From Nocardia sp. CY41 (lineage in GTDB: Bacteria > Actinomycetota > Actinomycetes > Mycobacteriales > Mycobacteriaceae): a stretch of DNA of 64,000 nucleotides. The stretch lies in NCBI RefSeq assembly GCF_009829325.1, contig NZ_VUOS01000030.1:1-64000 (forward strand). Direction: 5' to 3'. The position numbers and the translations under genes were made by a program. This document shows positions 16,572 to 25,649 of this stretch, one piece after another (the stretch's first letter is position 1; each line of letters opens with the position of its first letter). Under the pieces are notes generated by a model. The model searched no databases. It was given only the letters and a program-made list of their open reading frames with translations, and was not told where the DNA came from.

Positions 16572-16678
16572 GTCAGAACCACCTCACCTCACACCGGGGC
16601 CGCCACCGGAGCGCGGCGCCCTGACCAGTTCGATAAGAGGTTACCGGGCGGCCGTGCGGCGCGCATGCGCCTCGCGGC

Positions 16679-18199
16679 TCAGTGGGCGGGCGACGATCGG
16701 CGGCGACGCCGGACGATCGGGCGGCGCAGGGAACCGAACCGGCGCAGGATCCGCGGCCTGCGCACGGTGCGGTCGCACCACTCGCCGAGGGTCACTCCGG
16801 CCGCCAGCGCGCAGCCGATGCCGAAGGCCGACAGCAACTGGTTGCCTCCGATCAGCAGTTCGTCGTTGAGCAGGGCGTAGAGCCCGCGGTAGACCTTCAG
16901 CCCCGGCAGCAGCGGGGTGATGCCCGCGACGGCGACGACCAGTGGGGGAGTCAGCGCGCGGCGGGCCATGAGGCCACCGGCCAGGCCGACCAGCGTCGCC
17001 GCGGCGCCGGAGGAGATCACCGGGCCGAAACCCGCCTCCTGGACGAGGAGGAAGCAGATGATGCCCGCGGCGCCGCTGCCCGCGGCGGCGGCCAGAGCCC
17101 GGCGTTCGGCGTAGCAGGCGAGTGCGAACGCCAGCGCCGCCACCGCACCGGCCAGGATCTTCACCGGCAGGTCGGTGATGTCGCGGGCGGAGGTCAGATA
17201 GACCGGCGGCACCGTGGCGTCGAGGAGGTCGGCGATGCGCAGGGTGAGCGCGATGCCCGCGATGATGCCGCCGGTCATCATCATCACCTCGAGCATGCGG
17301 GCCGTGGCGGTGATGGGGGCGCCGGTGATCGCGTCCTGCACCGAGCCGACCAGTTGCAAGCCGCTGAGCAACACGGTGATTCCCGCCGCGATGATCAGCG
17401 TGGGGTCGGCATCGATCCGCAGGCGCGCGGCCAGGCTCGCCAGCACGATGGCCGGGATCGCCGCGATGGCGCCGCCGACCATGTGCTGGAAGAAGAACGG
17501 CAGCCCGTACCGGTTGAGAACGCGATTGGTGCGGTCGATCGCCGCGGTGGTCGCGAAACTGACCGCGGCCACGAGAACGCCCGCGCCCAGCAGCGCGGCG
17601 ATCGCCGCCGCCATCAGCGACCACGCGGCGGTGGCGGTCCACCGGTGATACGGGTGCGGCGCCGAGGTGATCGCGTCCAGTGCGGCGCGGGCCTGGTCCG
17701 GCGGAACCACCTCGTTGCGGATCCGGCGGGTCAGCCGGTCCACGGCGGCGAGCCGGGTGAAGTCCAGGGCGCGGTAGTGCACGATCCGCATGGTGCTGGC
17801 CGGGGGCAGCGCGGGCCCGCGGTCGGCCCAGATGCGAATGGCGTCGTAGGTGACGTCGATGCTGCAGCGGGACAGCCCGTAGGTGGCGGCGATGAAGCGC
17901 ACCGTCGTGGTGGTGTCCACCACGCCGGTGCCGGAGGCGAGCACCACCTCGCCGACGCGCACCGCGAGCTCGAGGACTTCGGCGACCCTGGCGTCGTCGG
18001 TGAGGTCGATCGGCTGCAACGGCGTCGGCGCGGTGACGATGGTGTCCGCGGTCGCCTGCCGGTCCGCCACGAGCAGGCCGACGGCCTGGGTGACGACGGG
18101 AATGGGCCGGGCGCGCCGCAGGCGAAGCCCGCGACGCCAGCCGAGGTGGTCCACCCGCGCGGTGGTGACATCTCGTACGGAAGGTGCGTCAGGACTCAT
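16679..18199 (-). CDS. Threonine/serine exporter family protein (ThrE-like)
   Basis: About 506 residues in the ThrE layout. An N-terminal cytoplasmic ThrE domain (about 50-240) includes the amphipathic TGVVDTTTTVRFIAATYG region. About ten membrane helices follow from residue 195 (AWSLMAAAIAALLGAGVLVA onward), and the C-terminus is very basic (RRRR). It likely exports threonine and serine. The start could be ATG 18199, 18217 or 18235. I chose 18199, with an AGG 9 bases upstream. It shares a divergent gap with the F420-type oxidoreductase gene. Confidence 0.85.
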   Translation of the reverse strand: MSPDAPSVRDVTTARVDHLGWRRGLRLRRARPIPVVTQAVGLLVADRQATADTIVTAPTPLQPIDLTDDARVAEVLELAVRVGEVVLASGTGVVDTTTTVRFIAATYGLSRCSIDVTYDAIRIWADRGPALPPASTMRIVHYRALDFTRLAAVDRLTRRIRNEVVPPDQARAALDAITSAPHPYHRWTATAAWSLMAAAIAALLGAGVLVAAVSFATTAAIDRTNRVLNRYGLPFFFQHMVGGAIAAIPAIVLASLAARLRIDADPTLIIAAGITVLLSGLQLVGSVQDAITGAPITATARMLEVMMMTGGIIAGIALTLRIADLLDATVPPVYLTSARDITDLPVKILAGAVAALAFALACYAERRALAAAAGSGAAGIICFLLVQEAGFGPVISSGAAATLVGLAGGLMARRALTPPLVVAVAGITPLLPGLKVYRGLYALLNDELLIGGNQLLSAFGIGCALAAGVTLGEWCDRTVRRPRILRRFGSLRRPIVRRRRRSSPAH

Positions 18200-18299
18200 G
18201 GACGCGAACCTAGTCATCCGATGACTGCTCGGCATCCGCGCGGGTCGCGACGAGCGTGCCGGCTACGCCCGCACCCTTGGTGGCACGGACGAATCGTGG

Positions 18300-18313
18300 T
18301 AGAACTTGTTCTA
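18300..18313. promoter_or_regulatory. KstR-like box (TAGAACTTGTTCTA)
   Basis: This is a perfect match to the KstR consensus TnnAACnnGTTnnA, with fully symmetric outer bases (TAGAAC/GTTCTA). It lies 24 bases before the start of the F420-type oxidoreductase. KstR is the TetR repressor of sterol-degradation genes in mycobacteria and rhodococci. Confidence 0.7.
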
Positions 18314-18337
18314 ATTTCGGCGATGGGAGCGCGTGCG

Positions 18338-19192
18338 GTGCGGTACGGAATCGTGTTGTTCACCAGCGATCGGGGCATCACCCCCGCGGATGCGGCGCTG
18401 GCCGCCGAACGTGCCGGTTTCGACACGTTCCACGTGCCCGAGCACACCCACATCCCGGTGGTCAGGGCCGCGGCGCACCCGCGCACCGGTGATGCGAGCC
18501 TGCCCGACGACCGGTATCTGCGGACGCTCGACCCGTGGGTCGCGCTCGGCACCGCGGCGTCCGTGACCGAGCGCATCGGGTTGTCCACCGCGGTGGCGCT
18601 GCCCGCCGAACACCATCCGATCACCTTGGCCAAGACCATCGCCTCGCTCGACCACTTGTCCGGCGGCCGGGTGAGCCTCGGTGTCGGATTCGGCTGGAAC
18701 ACCGACGAACTCGCCCACCACGGCGTGCCCGCGGGCAAGCGCAGGACGGTGCTGCGCGAGCATCTGGAGGCCATGCGGGTGCTGTGGACCGAAGAGGAAG
18801 CCCGTTTCGACGGCGAGTTCGTCACCTTCGGCGCCAGCTGGTCGTGGCCGAAGCCGGTGCAGAAACGCATCCCGGTGCTGCTCGGCGCGGCGGGCACCGA
18901 GAAGAACTTCACCTGGCTGGCGAAGCACGCCGACGGATGGATCACCACGCCGACCGAGGACGGCCTCGACGAGAAAATCGAGCTGCTGCGCCGGATCTGG
19001 CGCGAGCACGGGCGTGCGGACAGCCCCGAGGTCGTCGCGCTCGCCGGTCGCCACGACGCGGCACAGCTGGCGCGCTGGGCAGCAGCCGGTGTCACCGAAG
19101 CGGTCTTCGGACTGCCCGATCGTCCCACCGAGGACGTGCGGGCCTACCTCGCGCGCCTTGCCGGGAAGCTCGGAATCGAGCACAGCGGCTGA
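18338..19192 (+). CDS. LLM-class F420-dependent oxidoreductase
   Basis: A 284-residue luciferase-like monooxygenase-fold protein of the F420-dependent subfamily. It starts MRYGIVLFTSDRG and contains the HHPITLAKTIASLDHLSGGR and GVGFGWNTDE core typical of this group. I chose GTG 18338 because GGGAG lies 8 bases before it and it gives the usual family N-terminus. ATG 18323 is an in-frame alternative. A perfect KstR-type box just upstream suggests induction by sterols. It may reduce or oxidise a CoA-linked or steroid intermediate using F420. The substrate is unknown. Confidence 0.88.
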   Translation: MRYGIVLFTSDRGITPADAALAAERAGFDTFHVPEHTHIPVVRAAAHPRTGDASLPDDRYLRTLDPWVALGTAASVTERIGLSTAVALPAEHHPITLAKTIASLDHLSGGRVSLGVGFGWNTDELAHHGVPAGKRRTVLREHLEAMRVLWTEEEARFDGEFVTFGASWSWPKPVQKRIPVLLGAAGTEKNFTWLAKHADGWITTPTEDGLDEKIELLRRIWREHGRADSPEVVALAGRHDAAQLARWAAAGVTEAVFGLPDRPTEDVRAYLARLAGKLGIEHSG

Positions 19193-19290
19193 CCCGTCCG
19201 GCGCGCCATCGGGTGCGGCGACGAATCGGATGATCAGCGGGCGCGCGGAAGGTCTGCAACCACCGGACCGAACTGCCCTGTGAACGAAAA

Positions 19291-19323
19291 GTGGCCCGCG
19301 CGAAGTGAATTCGCGCGGGCCAC
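19291..19323 (-). terminator. Terminator of the ABC exporter operon
   Basis: This is a perfect 14-bp stem (GTGGCCCGCGCGAA / TTCGCGCGGGCCAC) with a 5-base loop. Read on the minus strand it is followed by TTTTCG, so it best serves the permease gene that ends at 19337. It may also stop plus-strand transcripts from the oxidoreductase. Confidence 0.88.
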
Positions 19324-19336
19324 GGAGGGCGCGGGG

Positions 19337-20971
19337 TCAGCGCAGGTCGCGTCTGCGGAAGGCGGTGACACCGACGGCGAGCAGCAGTGCGGCGATCGCG
19401 AGCAACCACACCAGGGGCTGTGCCTGGAATTCGGCGCCGGGCACCTTCGGCGGGTGCACGAACGGCACCAGATCGACCAACCCTTGCGGCAGCCCGTCCA
19501 GCGAACCGACGAAGAAGATCACCACCATGGCGCTGAGCACGCCCCAGGCGACGGGGGCGAACCGCGGTGCGACGCCGTAGAGGGCGACCGCGATGCCGGT
19601 GACGACCCAGACCGCGGGCACCTGGACGGCGGCGGCGGCGAGCGACTGGCCGAGTCGCGAGCCGAAGTCGCCGCCGGTGGCGCCGTACACGATGCCGATC
19701 GCCCCACCGGAGACCAGCAGTGCCGCGGCGGGGCCGAGCAGCGCGAAACCGATGTGGCTGAGCGCGTAGCGGACGCGGCCGACGGCGCCGGACAGCGTGG
19801 CTTCGACCCGGGCGCTGGTCTCCTCGTCGTGCAGCCGCAGTGCGGCGGAGATCGAGTAGGCCGACGCGGCAGCGGCCAGCATCGTGATCGCGTAGGTGAT
19901 GAACGACTGCTGCAACTGCTGCGAGCCGCCCATCCGGGTGACCATGTCCCGGATGGACGCGCTGCCGTCGAGCATGTCGCCGACGCTGTTCACCGCGCCG
20001 CCGATCAGCAGGCCGTACAGGGCGAAGCCGACCGTCCAGGCCAGCAGGGTGCCGCGCTGTAACCGCCAGGCCAACCCGACCGGGCCGGACAGCGAGCCCG
20101 CCGCGGTGGGCGGCCCGGGACGCTCGGCGATGAGTCCCGAACCGATGTCGCGGTTACCGAGCAACGCGTACGCCAGCGCGGTCGCTCCCACCGCGAGCGC
20201 GGCGAAGGGCAGCAACACCCACCAGCGTTCCTCGGCGTACGGGCGGATCTGGAGCGACCATCCGATCGGCGAGAACCAGGACAGCACGCCGTTTCCGGCG
20301 TCGCCGACCGCGCGCAGGGCGAAGGCCGCGCCGAGGGTGCCGAACGCCACGCCGCGCGCCACCCGCGCGCCTGCGCTGACTTGCGCGGCGACCGCCGCGA
20401 CGGCCGCCCAGACGAGGCCCGACGCGGCGAGGGCGGAGCCGAAGGCAATCGATCCCGCGAGGGGGAGGTCGGTGCCATAGAGCGACAAGGCGCACACGGC
20501 CCCGGCGACCGACGCCCCCGCATAGGTCATGATCAGGGTGGCGGTGAGACCGGCGAAACGCCCGATGCTGGTGGCGCCCACCAGTTCCGCGCGTCCGGTC
20601 TCCTCCTCGACCCGGGTGTGCCGGATCACCGTGAGCACCGTGGCGATGGCGATCATGGTGTACATGGCGCCGGCTTTCCAGGTGCCGATCGAACCGAGCG
20701 CCGAACTGAACACCGGACCGTACATGGCGATCAGCGCCGGGCTGTCGGCCGTCGTGCGCGCGAAGCTGTCCAAGGACGCTTGGTTGTCGTACAGATCCTT
20801 GATGCTGACGACCTGTAACGCGGGCATCAGGCCGATGAACAGCGTCCACAGCGGCAGCACGATCCGGTCGCGCCGCAGATACAGCCGCAGCAATCGCCCG
20901 GTGCCCGCGAAGTCGCCGGATACGGCGAAGACCGGCGCCGCCGCGGTGCGGCCGGCGATGGCGGTGGTCAT
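19337..20971 (-). CDS. ABC exporter permease (Rv1217c-like)
   Basis: A 544-residue polytopic membrane protein with two repeated sets of about six helices, as in tetronasin-type ABC-2 exporters. Its length and layout match M. tuberculosis Rv1217c (548 aa). Hydrophobic runs begin near residue 38 (IVLPLWTLFIGLMPALQV), and the second half begins near 325. It overlaps the ATPase gene by 4 bases. Together they would export toxic amphiphiles or drugs. It is last in a TetR-ATPase-permease operon ending at a strong terminator. Confidence 0.9.
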   Translation of the reverse strand: MTTAIAGRTAAAPVFAVSGDFAGTGRLLRLYLRRDRIVLPLWTLFIGLMPALQVVSIKDLYDNQASLDSFARTTADSPALIAMYGPVFSSALGSIGTWKAGAMYTMIAIATVLTVIRHTRVEEETGRAELVGATSIGRFAGLTATLIMTYAGASVAGAVCALSLYGTDLPLAGSIAFGSALAASGLVWAAVAAVAAQVSAGARVARGVAFGTLGAAFALRAVGDAGNGVLSWFSPIGWSLQIRPYAEERWWVLLPFAALAVGATALAYALLGNRDIGSGLIAERPGPPTAAGSLSGPVGLAWRLQRGTLLAWTVGFALYGLLIGGAVNSVGDMLDGSASIRDMVTRMGGSQQLQQSFITYAITMLAAAASAYSISAALRLHDEETSARVEATLSGAVGRVRYALSHIGFALLGPAAALLVSGGAIGIVYGATGGDFGSRLGQSLAAAAVQVPAVWVVTGIAVALYGVAPRFAPVAWGVLSAMVVIFFVGSLDGLPQGLVDLVPFVHPPKVPGAEFQAQPLVWLLAIAALLLAVGVTAFRRRDLR

Positions 20972-21900
20972 GCTCGCACCTTCTCCCCGGTGTCCGCGGA
21001 GGACGCGGCGTCGTGACCGTCGACGTGATAGTGCCGCAGGAACAGCTCCTCGAGCGTCGGCGGGGTGCTGGTCAGGCTGCGCACGCCGGCGTCGCCGAGT
21101 ACCCGGATCAGCTCGCCCAAGTGTTCGTTGTCGACCTGGCAGCGCAGCGTGTGATCGTCGAGCTCGATGTCCTCCACGCCCGGTATGCGGCTCAGATCGC
21201 CTGCGTCACCGGTCAATTCGGCCGTGATCGAGGTGCGCGACAGGTGGCGCAGGTCCGCCAGCGACCCGCTCTCCACCGTCCGCCCGGCGCGGATGATGGT
21301 CACCCGATCGCAGAGCGCCTCGACCTCCGACAGGATGTGACTGGACAGCAGGACGGTCGCGCCGCGCTCTTGCGCCTCGTGCACGCACTCCCGGAAGACC
21401 TGCTCCATCAGCGGGTCCAGGCCCGACGTCGGCTCGTCGAGCAGCAGCAGCCGCGCGTCCGACGCCAGCGCCGCGACCAGCGCGACCTTCTGGCGGTTGC
21501 CCTTGGAGTAGGTGCGCGCCTTCTTGCGCGGGTCGAGGTCGAAGCGCTCGATCAGCTCGTCGCGCCGTCGCTCGTCGAGGCCGCCCCGCATCCGGGACAG
21601 CAGATCGATGGTCTCGCCGCCCGACAGCGACGGCCACAACGTGACATCGCCTGGGACATAAGCTAATTCGCGGTGCAGGGCGACGGCGTCGGCCCACGGG
21701 TCGCGGCCGAACAGCCGGGCCTGCCCGCCGGTGGCGCGCAGGATCCCCAGAAGGACCCGGATGGTGGTGGACTTGCCCGCTCCGTTGGGGCCGAGGAAGC
21801 CGTGGATCTCGCCCTCGGCGACGGTGAGGTCGAGGCCGTCCAGCGCGCTGACGTGACCGAAAGTCTTACGCAGGTCGCGGACTTCGATGATGTCGGACAT
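20968..21900 (-). CDS. ABC transporter ATP-binding protein (Rv1218c-like)
   Basis: A 310-residue ATPase subunit. Walker A is GPNGAGKST near residue 38 and Walker B is LLLLDEPTSGLDP. The switch histidine is in SSHIL. The signature loop is SKGNRQKV, the degenerate form seen in drug-export ATPases of this group. Its length matches Rv1218c (311 aa). I chose ATG 21900, which has AGGAG 5 bases before it. GTG 21903 is one codon upstream. The TetR stop overlaps the ATG (TGATG). Confidence 0.93.
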   Translation of the reverse strand: MSDIIEVRDLRKTFGHVSALDGLDLTVAEGEIHGFLGPNGAGKSTTIRVLLGILRATGGQARLFGRDPWADAVALHRELAYVPGDVTLWPSLSGGETIDLLSRMRGGLDERRRDELIERFDLDPRKKARTYSKGNRQKVALVAALASDARLLLLDEPTSGLDPLMEQVFRECVHEAQERGATVLLSSHILSEVEALCDRVTIIRAGRTVESGSLADLRHLSRTSITAELTGDAGDLSRIPGVEDIELDDHTLRCQVDNEHLGELIRVLGDAGVRSLTSTPPTLEELFLRHYHVDGHDAASSADTGEKVRA

Positions 21901-22553
21901 CACTTCTCCTTGGTGAATGTGTCCAAGATCGTGGGATCGGTGAGCAGCCCTTGGGTGTAGAACTCCAGGGCCGGTGGGGTCAATTCTTCGGTGAGCTCGC
22001 GAATCGCTTTGCGATAGTCGATCTTCTTGTCGCGGTGCTGGCGCATCTGCATGTACAGCATGGTCGCGCCGACGTTCAGCATCATCAGATAGCGGGCGCG
22101 AGCCGCCGGATCACGGCTCGGCTTGATCCTGCCCGCCTCCACCGCCTTCTCGAGATAGCCCTCGGCATCGGCGGCCAGGTGATCGAACAATGATTCCGCC
22201 ATCGGTCCGCCCGCCTGCAGGCTGCGCACCATGTAGGCGACCAGCGGGGCGTACGACTCGACCTCGGCGAGGGCGTCGAGCATGCCCGCCTTCACCGACG
22301 ATGCGGTGATCGCCTTGACCTTCTCGTCGCGGATCAACTGCAGGACCCGGTCGTCGCAGGCGGCGCGCAGGCCGTCCTTGGAACCGAAGTGATGGTTGAC
22401 CAACCCGGGGGAGACGCCGGCGGCGGCGGCGATCTTGCGGACTCCCACTTGGAATCCGTGTTCGCCGAACACCTCGATCGCGGTATCGCGGATGCGGGCC
22501 GCGGTGGTCAGATCGTCGGCGGATCCTTGCGGAACGGGCTGTTGGTTAAACAC
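21900..22553 (-). CDS. raaS: TetR-family regulator, RaaS-like (Rv1219c)
   Basis: A 217-residue TetR regulator with an HTH at about 20-65 (VRKIAAAAGVSPGLVNHHF) and a C-terminal ligand domain. Gene order TetR-ATPase-permease and the protein lengths match Rv1219c-Rv1218c-Rv1217c, where the regulator is called RaaS and controls the exporter. The start is GTG 22553. No ribosome site precedes it, and a -10-like TAATAT ends only a few bases upstream, so the mRNA may be leaderless. A quasi-palindrome overlaps that promoter. Confidence 0.85.
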   Translation of the reverse strand: MFNQQPVPQGSADDLTTAARIRDTAIEVFGEHGFQVGVRKIAAAAGVSPGLVNHHFGSKDGLRAACDDRVLQLIRDEKVKAITASSVKAGMLDALAEVESYAPLVAYMVRSLQAGGPMAESLFDHLAADAEGYLEKAVEAGRIKPSRDPAARARYLMMLNVGATMLYMQMRQHRDKKIDYRKAIRELTEELTPPALEFYTQGLLTDPTILDTFTKEK

Positions 22554-22555
22554 AT

Positions 22556-22571
22556 GTTCAGTATATTAAAC
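22556..22571. promoter_or_regulatory. RaaS-type operator candidate overlapping the -10 region
   Basis: GTTCAGTATATTAAAC is a 16-bp quasi-palindrome (12 of 16 positions symmetric) lying 3-18 bases upstream of the TetR start. On the minus strand it includes a TAATAT -10 element. TTGCTC 18 bases further upstream could be the -35. Binding here would block the promoter of the whole exporter operon. Confidence 0.5.
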
Positions 22572-22643
22572 AGTCGTTCAACGGTCGAGCAAGAGCTGTG
22601 GCGGACTTGTCGTGCGTCACGGTTTGCCGCCGGTGCACCGGGC

Positions 22644-22649
22644 TATCGT
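22644..22649 (+). promoter_or_regulatory. -10 element of a leaderless promoter for the acyl-CoA dehydrogenase
   Basis: TATCGT ends 6 bases before ATG 22656, and no ribosome-binding sequence is present. The spacing fits transcription starting at the A of the start codon, as is common in Mycobacteriales. Confidence 0.5.
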
Positions 22650-22655
22650 CGAGAC

Positions 22656-24608
22656 ATGACTAGCGGCACGGCGACGACGGCGGACCATCTACGCGCGGCA
22701 CTCGACGGACCTTGGGCGGCCGTCCGGGAGGAAGCCCGGACGCTGCTGGCAGGGGACGAGTTCACCGCCGATCCCTATCAGGACTACAAGGCCGCTCGGG
22801 CGCGGGTGCTCGAGCAGATGAAGGCGATCTCCACGATGGGTTTCGCCGAGCGCGGCTTCCGCCGGGAGAACGGCGGGACCAGTGAACCGGGCGCCGCGGT
22901 GGTCGGCTTGGAGATGCTGGCGTACGCCGACCTGTCGCTGTGGGTGAAATCCGGGGTGCAGTGGGGACTGTTCGGTGGCGCCGTGGAGAACCTCGGCACC
23001 GAACGGCACCGGGAGTACATCGAGCGCTTGATCTCACTGGATCTGCTCGGCTGCTTCGCCATGACCGAGTCCGGCCACGGCAGCGACGTCGCGAACCTGG
23101 AGACCACGGCGACCTACGACCCGGACACCCAGGAATTCGTGGTGCACTCGCCGACCCCGTCGGCGCGCAAGGACTACATCGGTGGCGCGGCCGAGCACGC
23201 CCGGATGGCCGCGGTGTTCGCGCAGCTGATCACGCGCGGCGAGAACAAGGGCGTGCACTGCCTGCTGGTGCCGATCCGCGACGAGAACGGCGCCGACCTG
23301 CCCGGCGTCACCACCTACGACGACGGCCTCAAGGGCGGCCTGCCCGGGGTGGACAACGGGCGCATCATCTTCGATCACGTGCGGGTGCCACGGGAGAACC
23401 TGCTCAACCGCTACGCCGACGTGGCACCGGACGGCACCTACAGCTCCGAGATCGAGAACCCCAGCCGCCGGTTCTTCACCACGCTGGGCACCCTGGTGCG
23501 CGGGCGGGTCAGCGTCGGCGGCGCCGCGGCCGCGGGCGCGCGCGTCGCCCTGAGCATCGCGGTGCGCTACGCGCTGCAGCGCCGCCAGTTCTCCAATCCG
23601 GACACCGGTGTGGAGACCGTGCTGCTGGACTACCGCAGCCATCAGCGCCGCCTGCTGCCGTTGGTGGCGAAGTCCTACGCGCTCGCGTTCGCGCAGAACG
23701 ATCTGGTGCGCCGGATGCACCTGGTGCAGACCGGCCAGAACCTGGAGGCGGGCGCGCAGCGCGCGCTGGAGAAGCGCGCGGCGGGTCTGAAGGTTGCGCA
23801 GACCGCGCACGCCACCCGCGCGATCCAGGAATGCCGCGAGGCGTGCGGCGGCGCGGGTTATCTCACCGAGAACCGGCTGGTCACATTGAAGGCGGACACC
23901 GACGTGTTCACCACCTTCGAGGGCGACAACGTCGTGCTCACCCAGTTGGTCGCCAAGGAGCTGCTCACCTCCTACGCCGACGAGGTGCGCGACCTGGACG
24001 CTCTGGGCTGGGTGCGTTTCGCCGCGACCATGGCCGGAGACGTCGTACGCAAGCGGTCCGGCGTGCGCCAGCTGATCCAGACCCTGCGCGACCGCGGCGA
24101 CGACTCCATCGACGAGGGCGACCTGTCGCGCCGGGCGGTGCAGCTGCAGTTGTTCGCCGACCGCGAGGACTACCTGGTCCGCACCGCGGCGCACCGGCTG
24201 CGCGCCAGGGCCGAGGAGACCGGTCCGTTCGAGGCGTTCAACAACGCCCAGGACCACATCCTGGCCGCGGGCTCCGCGCACATCGATCGGCTGGTGCTCG
24301 AGGCGTTCATCGAGGGCATCGCCGACATCGAGGATCCGGACGCGCGCGAGCTCGCCGACTGGATGTGCGACCTGTTCGTCTACACCACCATCGAGGAGAA
24401 CCAGGCGTGGTACATCATGCACCGGTTCATGTCGGTGGATCGGGCGAAGGCCGTGCGCCGCGGCGTGAACGAGCTGGTCGACCGGTTGCGCCCGCACGCG
24501 CTGACGCTGGTCGAGGCCATGGGCGTGCCGGTGCCGATGCTGCGCGCGGCCATGCTCGACGACGCGAGCGTCTTCCAGCGGGAGCAGCCCATCCCGGCCG
24601 CGTCGTAG
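22656..24608 (+). CDS. Acyl-CoA dehydrogenase / acyl-CoA oxidase-like protein
   Basis: A 650-residue protein, longer than ordinary acyl-CoA dehydrogenases (about 380) and close to the acyl-CoA oxidase layout. Elements include the FAD-binding segment CFAMTESGHGSDVANLET, a mid-domain lid, RRQFSNPDTG, the helical domain with ACGGAGYLTENRL, and a 200-residue C-terminal extension. The ACGGAGYLTENR plus FEGDNVVL pattern is typical of peroxisomal-type oxidases. It would introduce the alpha-beta double bond in acyl-CoA. ATG 22656 appears leaderless. It is divergent from the RaaS operon, but any shared control is not evident. Confidence 0.9.
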   Translation: MTSGTATTADHLRAALDGPWAAVREEARTLLAGDEFTADPYQDYKAARARVLEQMKAISTMGFAERGFRRENGGTSEPGAAVVGLEMLAYADLSLWVKSGVQWGLFGGAVENLGTERHREYIERLISLDLLGCFAMTESGHGSDVANLETTATYDPDTQEFVVHSPTPSARKDYIGGAAEHARMAAVFAQLITRGENKGVHCLLVPIRDENGADLPGVTTYDDGLKGGLPGVDNGRIIFDHVRVPRENLLNRYADVAPDGTYSSEIENPSRRFFTTLGTLVRGRVSVGGAAAAGARVALSIAVRYALQRRQFSNPDTGVETVLLDYRSHQRRLLPLVAKSYALAFAQNDLVRRMHLVQTGQNLEAGAQRALEKRAAGLKVAQTAHATRAIQECREACGGAGYLTENRLVTLKADTDVFTTFEGDNVVLTQLVAKELLTSYADEVRDLDALGWVRFAATMAGDVVRKRSGVRQLIQTLRDRGDDSIDEGDLSRRAVQLQLFADREDYLVRTAAHRLRARAEETGPFEAFNNAQDHILAAGSAHIDRLVLEAFIEGIADIEDPDARELADWMCDLFVYTTIEENQAWYIMHRFMSVDRAKAVRRGVNELVDRLRPHALTLVEAMGVPVPMLRAAMLDDASVFQREQPIPAAS

Positions 24609-24639
24609 CGGCCGGGCCGTCGCGCGCGTTCGTCGCCGA

Positions 24640-25536
24640 TCAGCCGGGTCCGTACGTCCCGAGCGCGGTGACCACGAACCACAGCACCCATACGAAGGCG
24701 ATGACCATGCCGATGGCCAGGACGGTGCGCATCACGGCACGGCCGAAGTCGAGATCGCCGGACTCCCGCGGATACAGCTTCCACGGGCTGTACCACGGTG
24801 CCCGGACAGCGAAGCGGGACGCCTGCGCCTCTCGCTCGGCCTGCGCGAGTTCCTCCGCGTAGGCCTCCGCCTGCGCCTGGTTGGGGCCGCCGTGCCAGAG
24901 GGTGATGTCGATCGGGCCGAGGAAGCCCTCGTTGAGCAGTTCCTGCGGTGCGGGCAGGTAGGGCAGGATGCCCAGCCCGCGGAACGCGACGGCGACGTCG
25001 TTGGCCGTCCAGAGAAACTTCTCTTCGGTGGCGAGCGCGTCGAAATAGTGCCGGAGCCGGCCCGGGTCGTCGCCGATGACGACGTCGAAACTCGGATCGG
25101 CCCACCGCTGTTCGAGCTGCAGCTGGGCGCCCGGCAGCGGGACGAGCAGCGCGACGCCGTGCACGACGCGCTGCCCGAGACCACGGGCGGCCAGCCACTC
25201 CTGCAACGCGAAGGTGTGTTCGCGCGACTTGTCCAGCGGTGTGCGACGATCGCGGCTCTCGGTGGCGACCGGCTCGCCGTTGATGGTCCACTCGCCGTTC
25301 AAGGGGACCTCGAGGACGCCGTCCTGGCGGGCGACCAGCGCGTCGGCTTCGATCACCACGCAGCTGGTCGGCGTCCAGATCACCGCGTCGAACTGGTGCA
25401 GCCGATCCTTGTGGAACAGGCTGCAGGTGATCGTCGCGACGCCGTGCGGACTCGCGGAGTCCTTCCAGGTGCGCAGCCAATCGATCAGCGTGCGCTCGGC
25501 ATTCGTTCCCGCGGCGTTCTGGACTCGCACGAGCAT
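24640..25536 (-). CDS. NERD-domain protein with C-terminal membrane anchor
   Basis: A 298-residue protein. Residues about 8-130 form a NERD (nuclease-related) domain, with an HQFDAVIWTPTSCVVIEAD segment that holds the putative nuclease Asp and Glu. A central part of about 100 residues is unlike known domains. A C-terminal hydrophobic stretch (about 270-292, RTVLAIGMVIAFVWVLWFVV) is a membrane anchor. It is third in a minus-strand row after choD and the DUF2252 gene (113-bp gap). It may act on nucleic acid or be a sensing module. The function is unknown. Confidence 0.75.
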   Translation of the reverse strand: MLVRVQNAAGTNAERTLIDWLRTWKDSASPHGVATITCSLFHKDRLHQFDAVIWTPTSCVVIEADALVARQDGVLEVPLNGEWTINGEPVATESRDRRTPLDKSREHTFALQEWLAARGLGQRVVHGVALLVPLPGAQLQLEQRWADPSFDVVIGDDPGRLRHYFDALATEEKFLWTANDVAVAFRGLGILPYLPAPQELLNEGFLGPIDITLWHGGPNQAQAEAYAEELAQAEREAQASRFAVRAPWYSPWKLYPRESGDLDFGRAVMRTVLAIGMVIAFVWVLWFVVTALGTYGPG

Positions 25537-25649
25537 TGGCGGCCACCCTTCACGTCGACACTCGACAGTGGACAGGATACGAGGTGCCGCAACGGATTCG
25601 CCGCGCCCGTGCCGAGCAGCGGCGTGTCGGACGCGGCCCGGCGGACGCT

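Noticed and set aside
16682..18337. Plus-strand extension of the F420-type oxidoreductase frame upstream to 16682
   Set aside because: It runs antisense through the ThrE-like gene with low-complexity sequence. The true start is set by the family N-terminus and GGGAG before GTG 18338.
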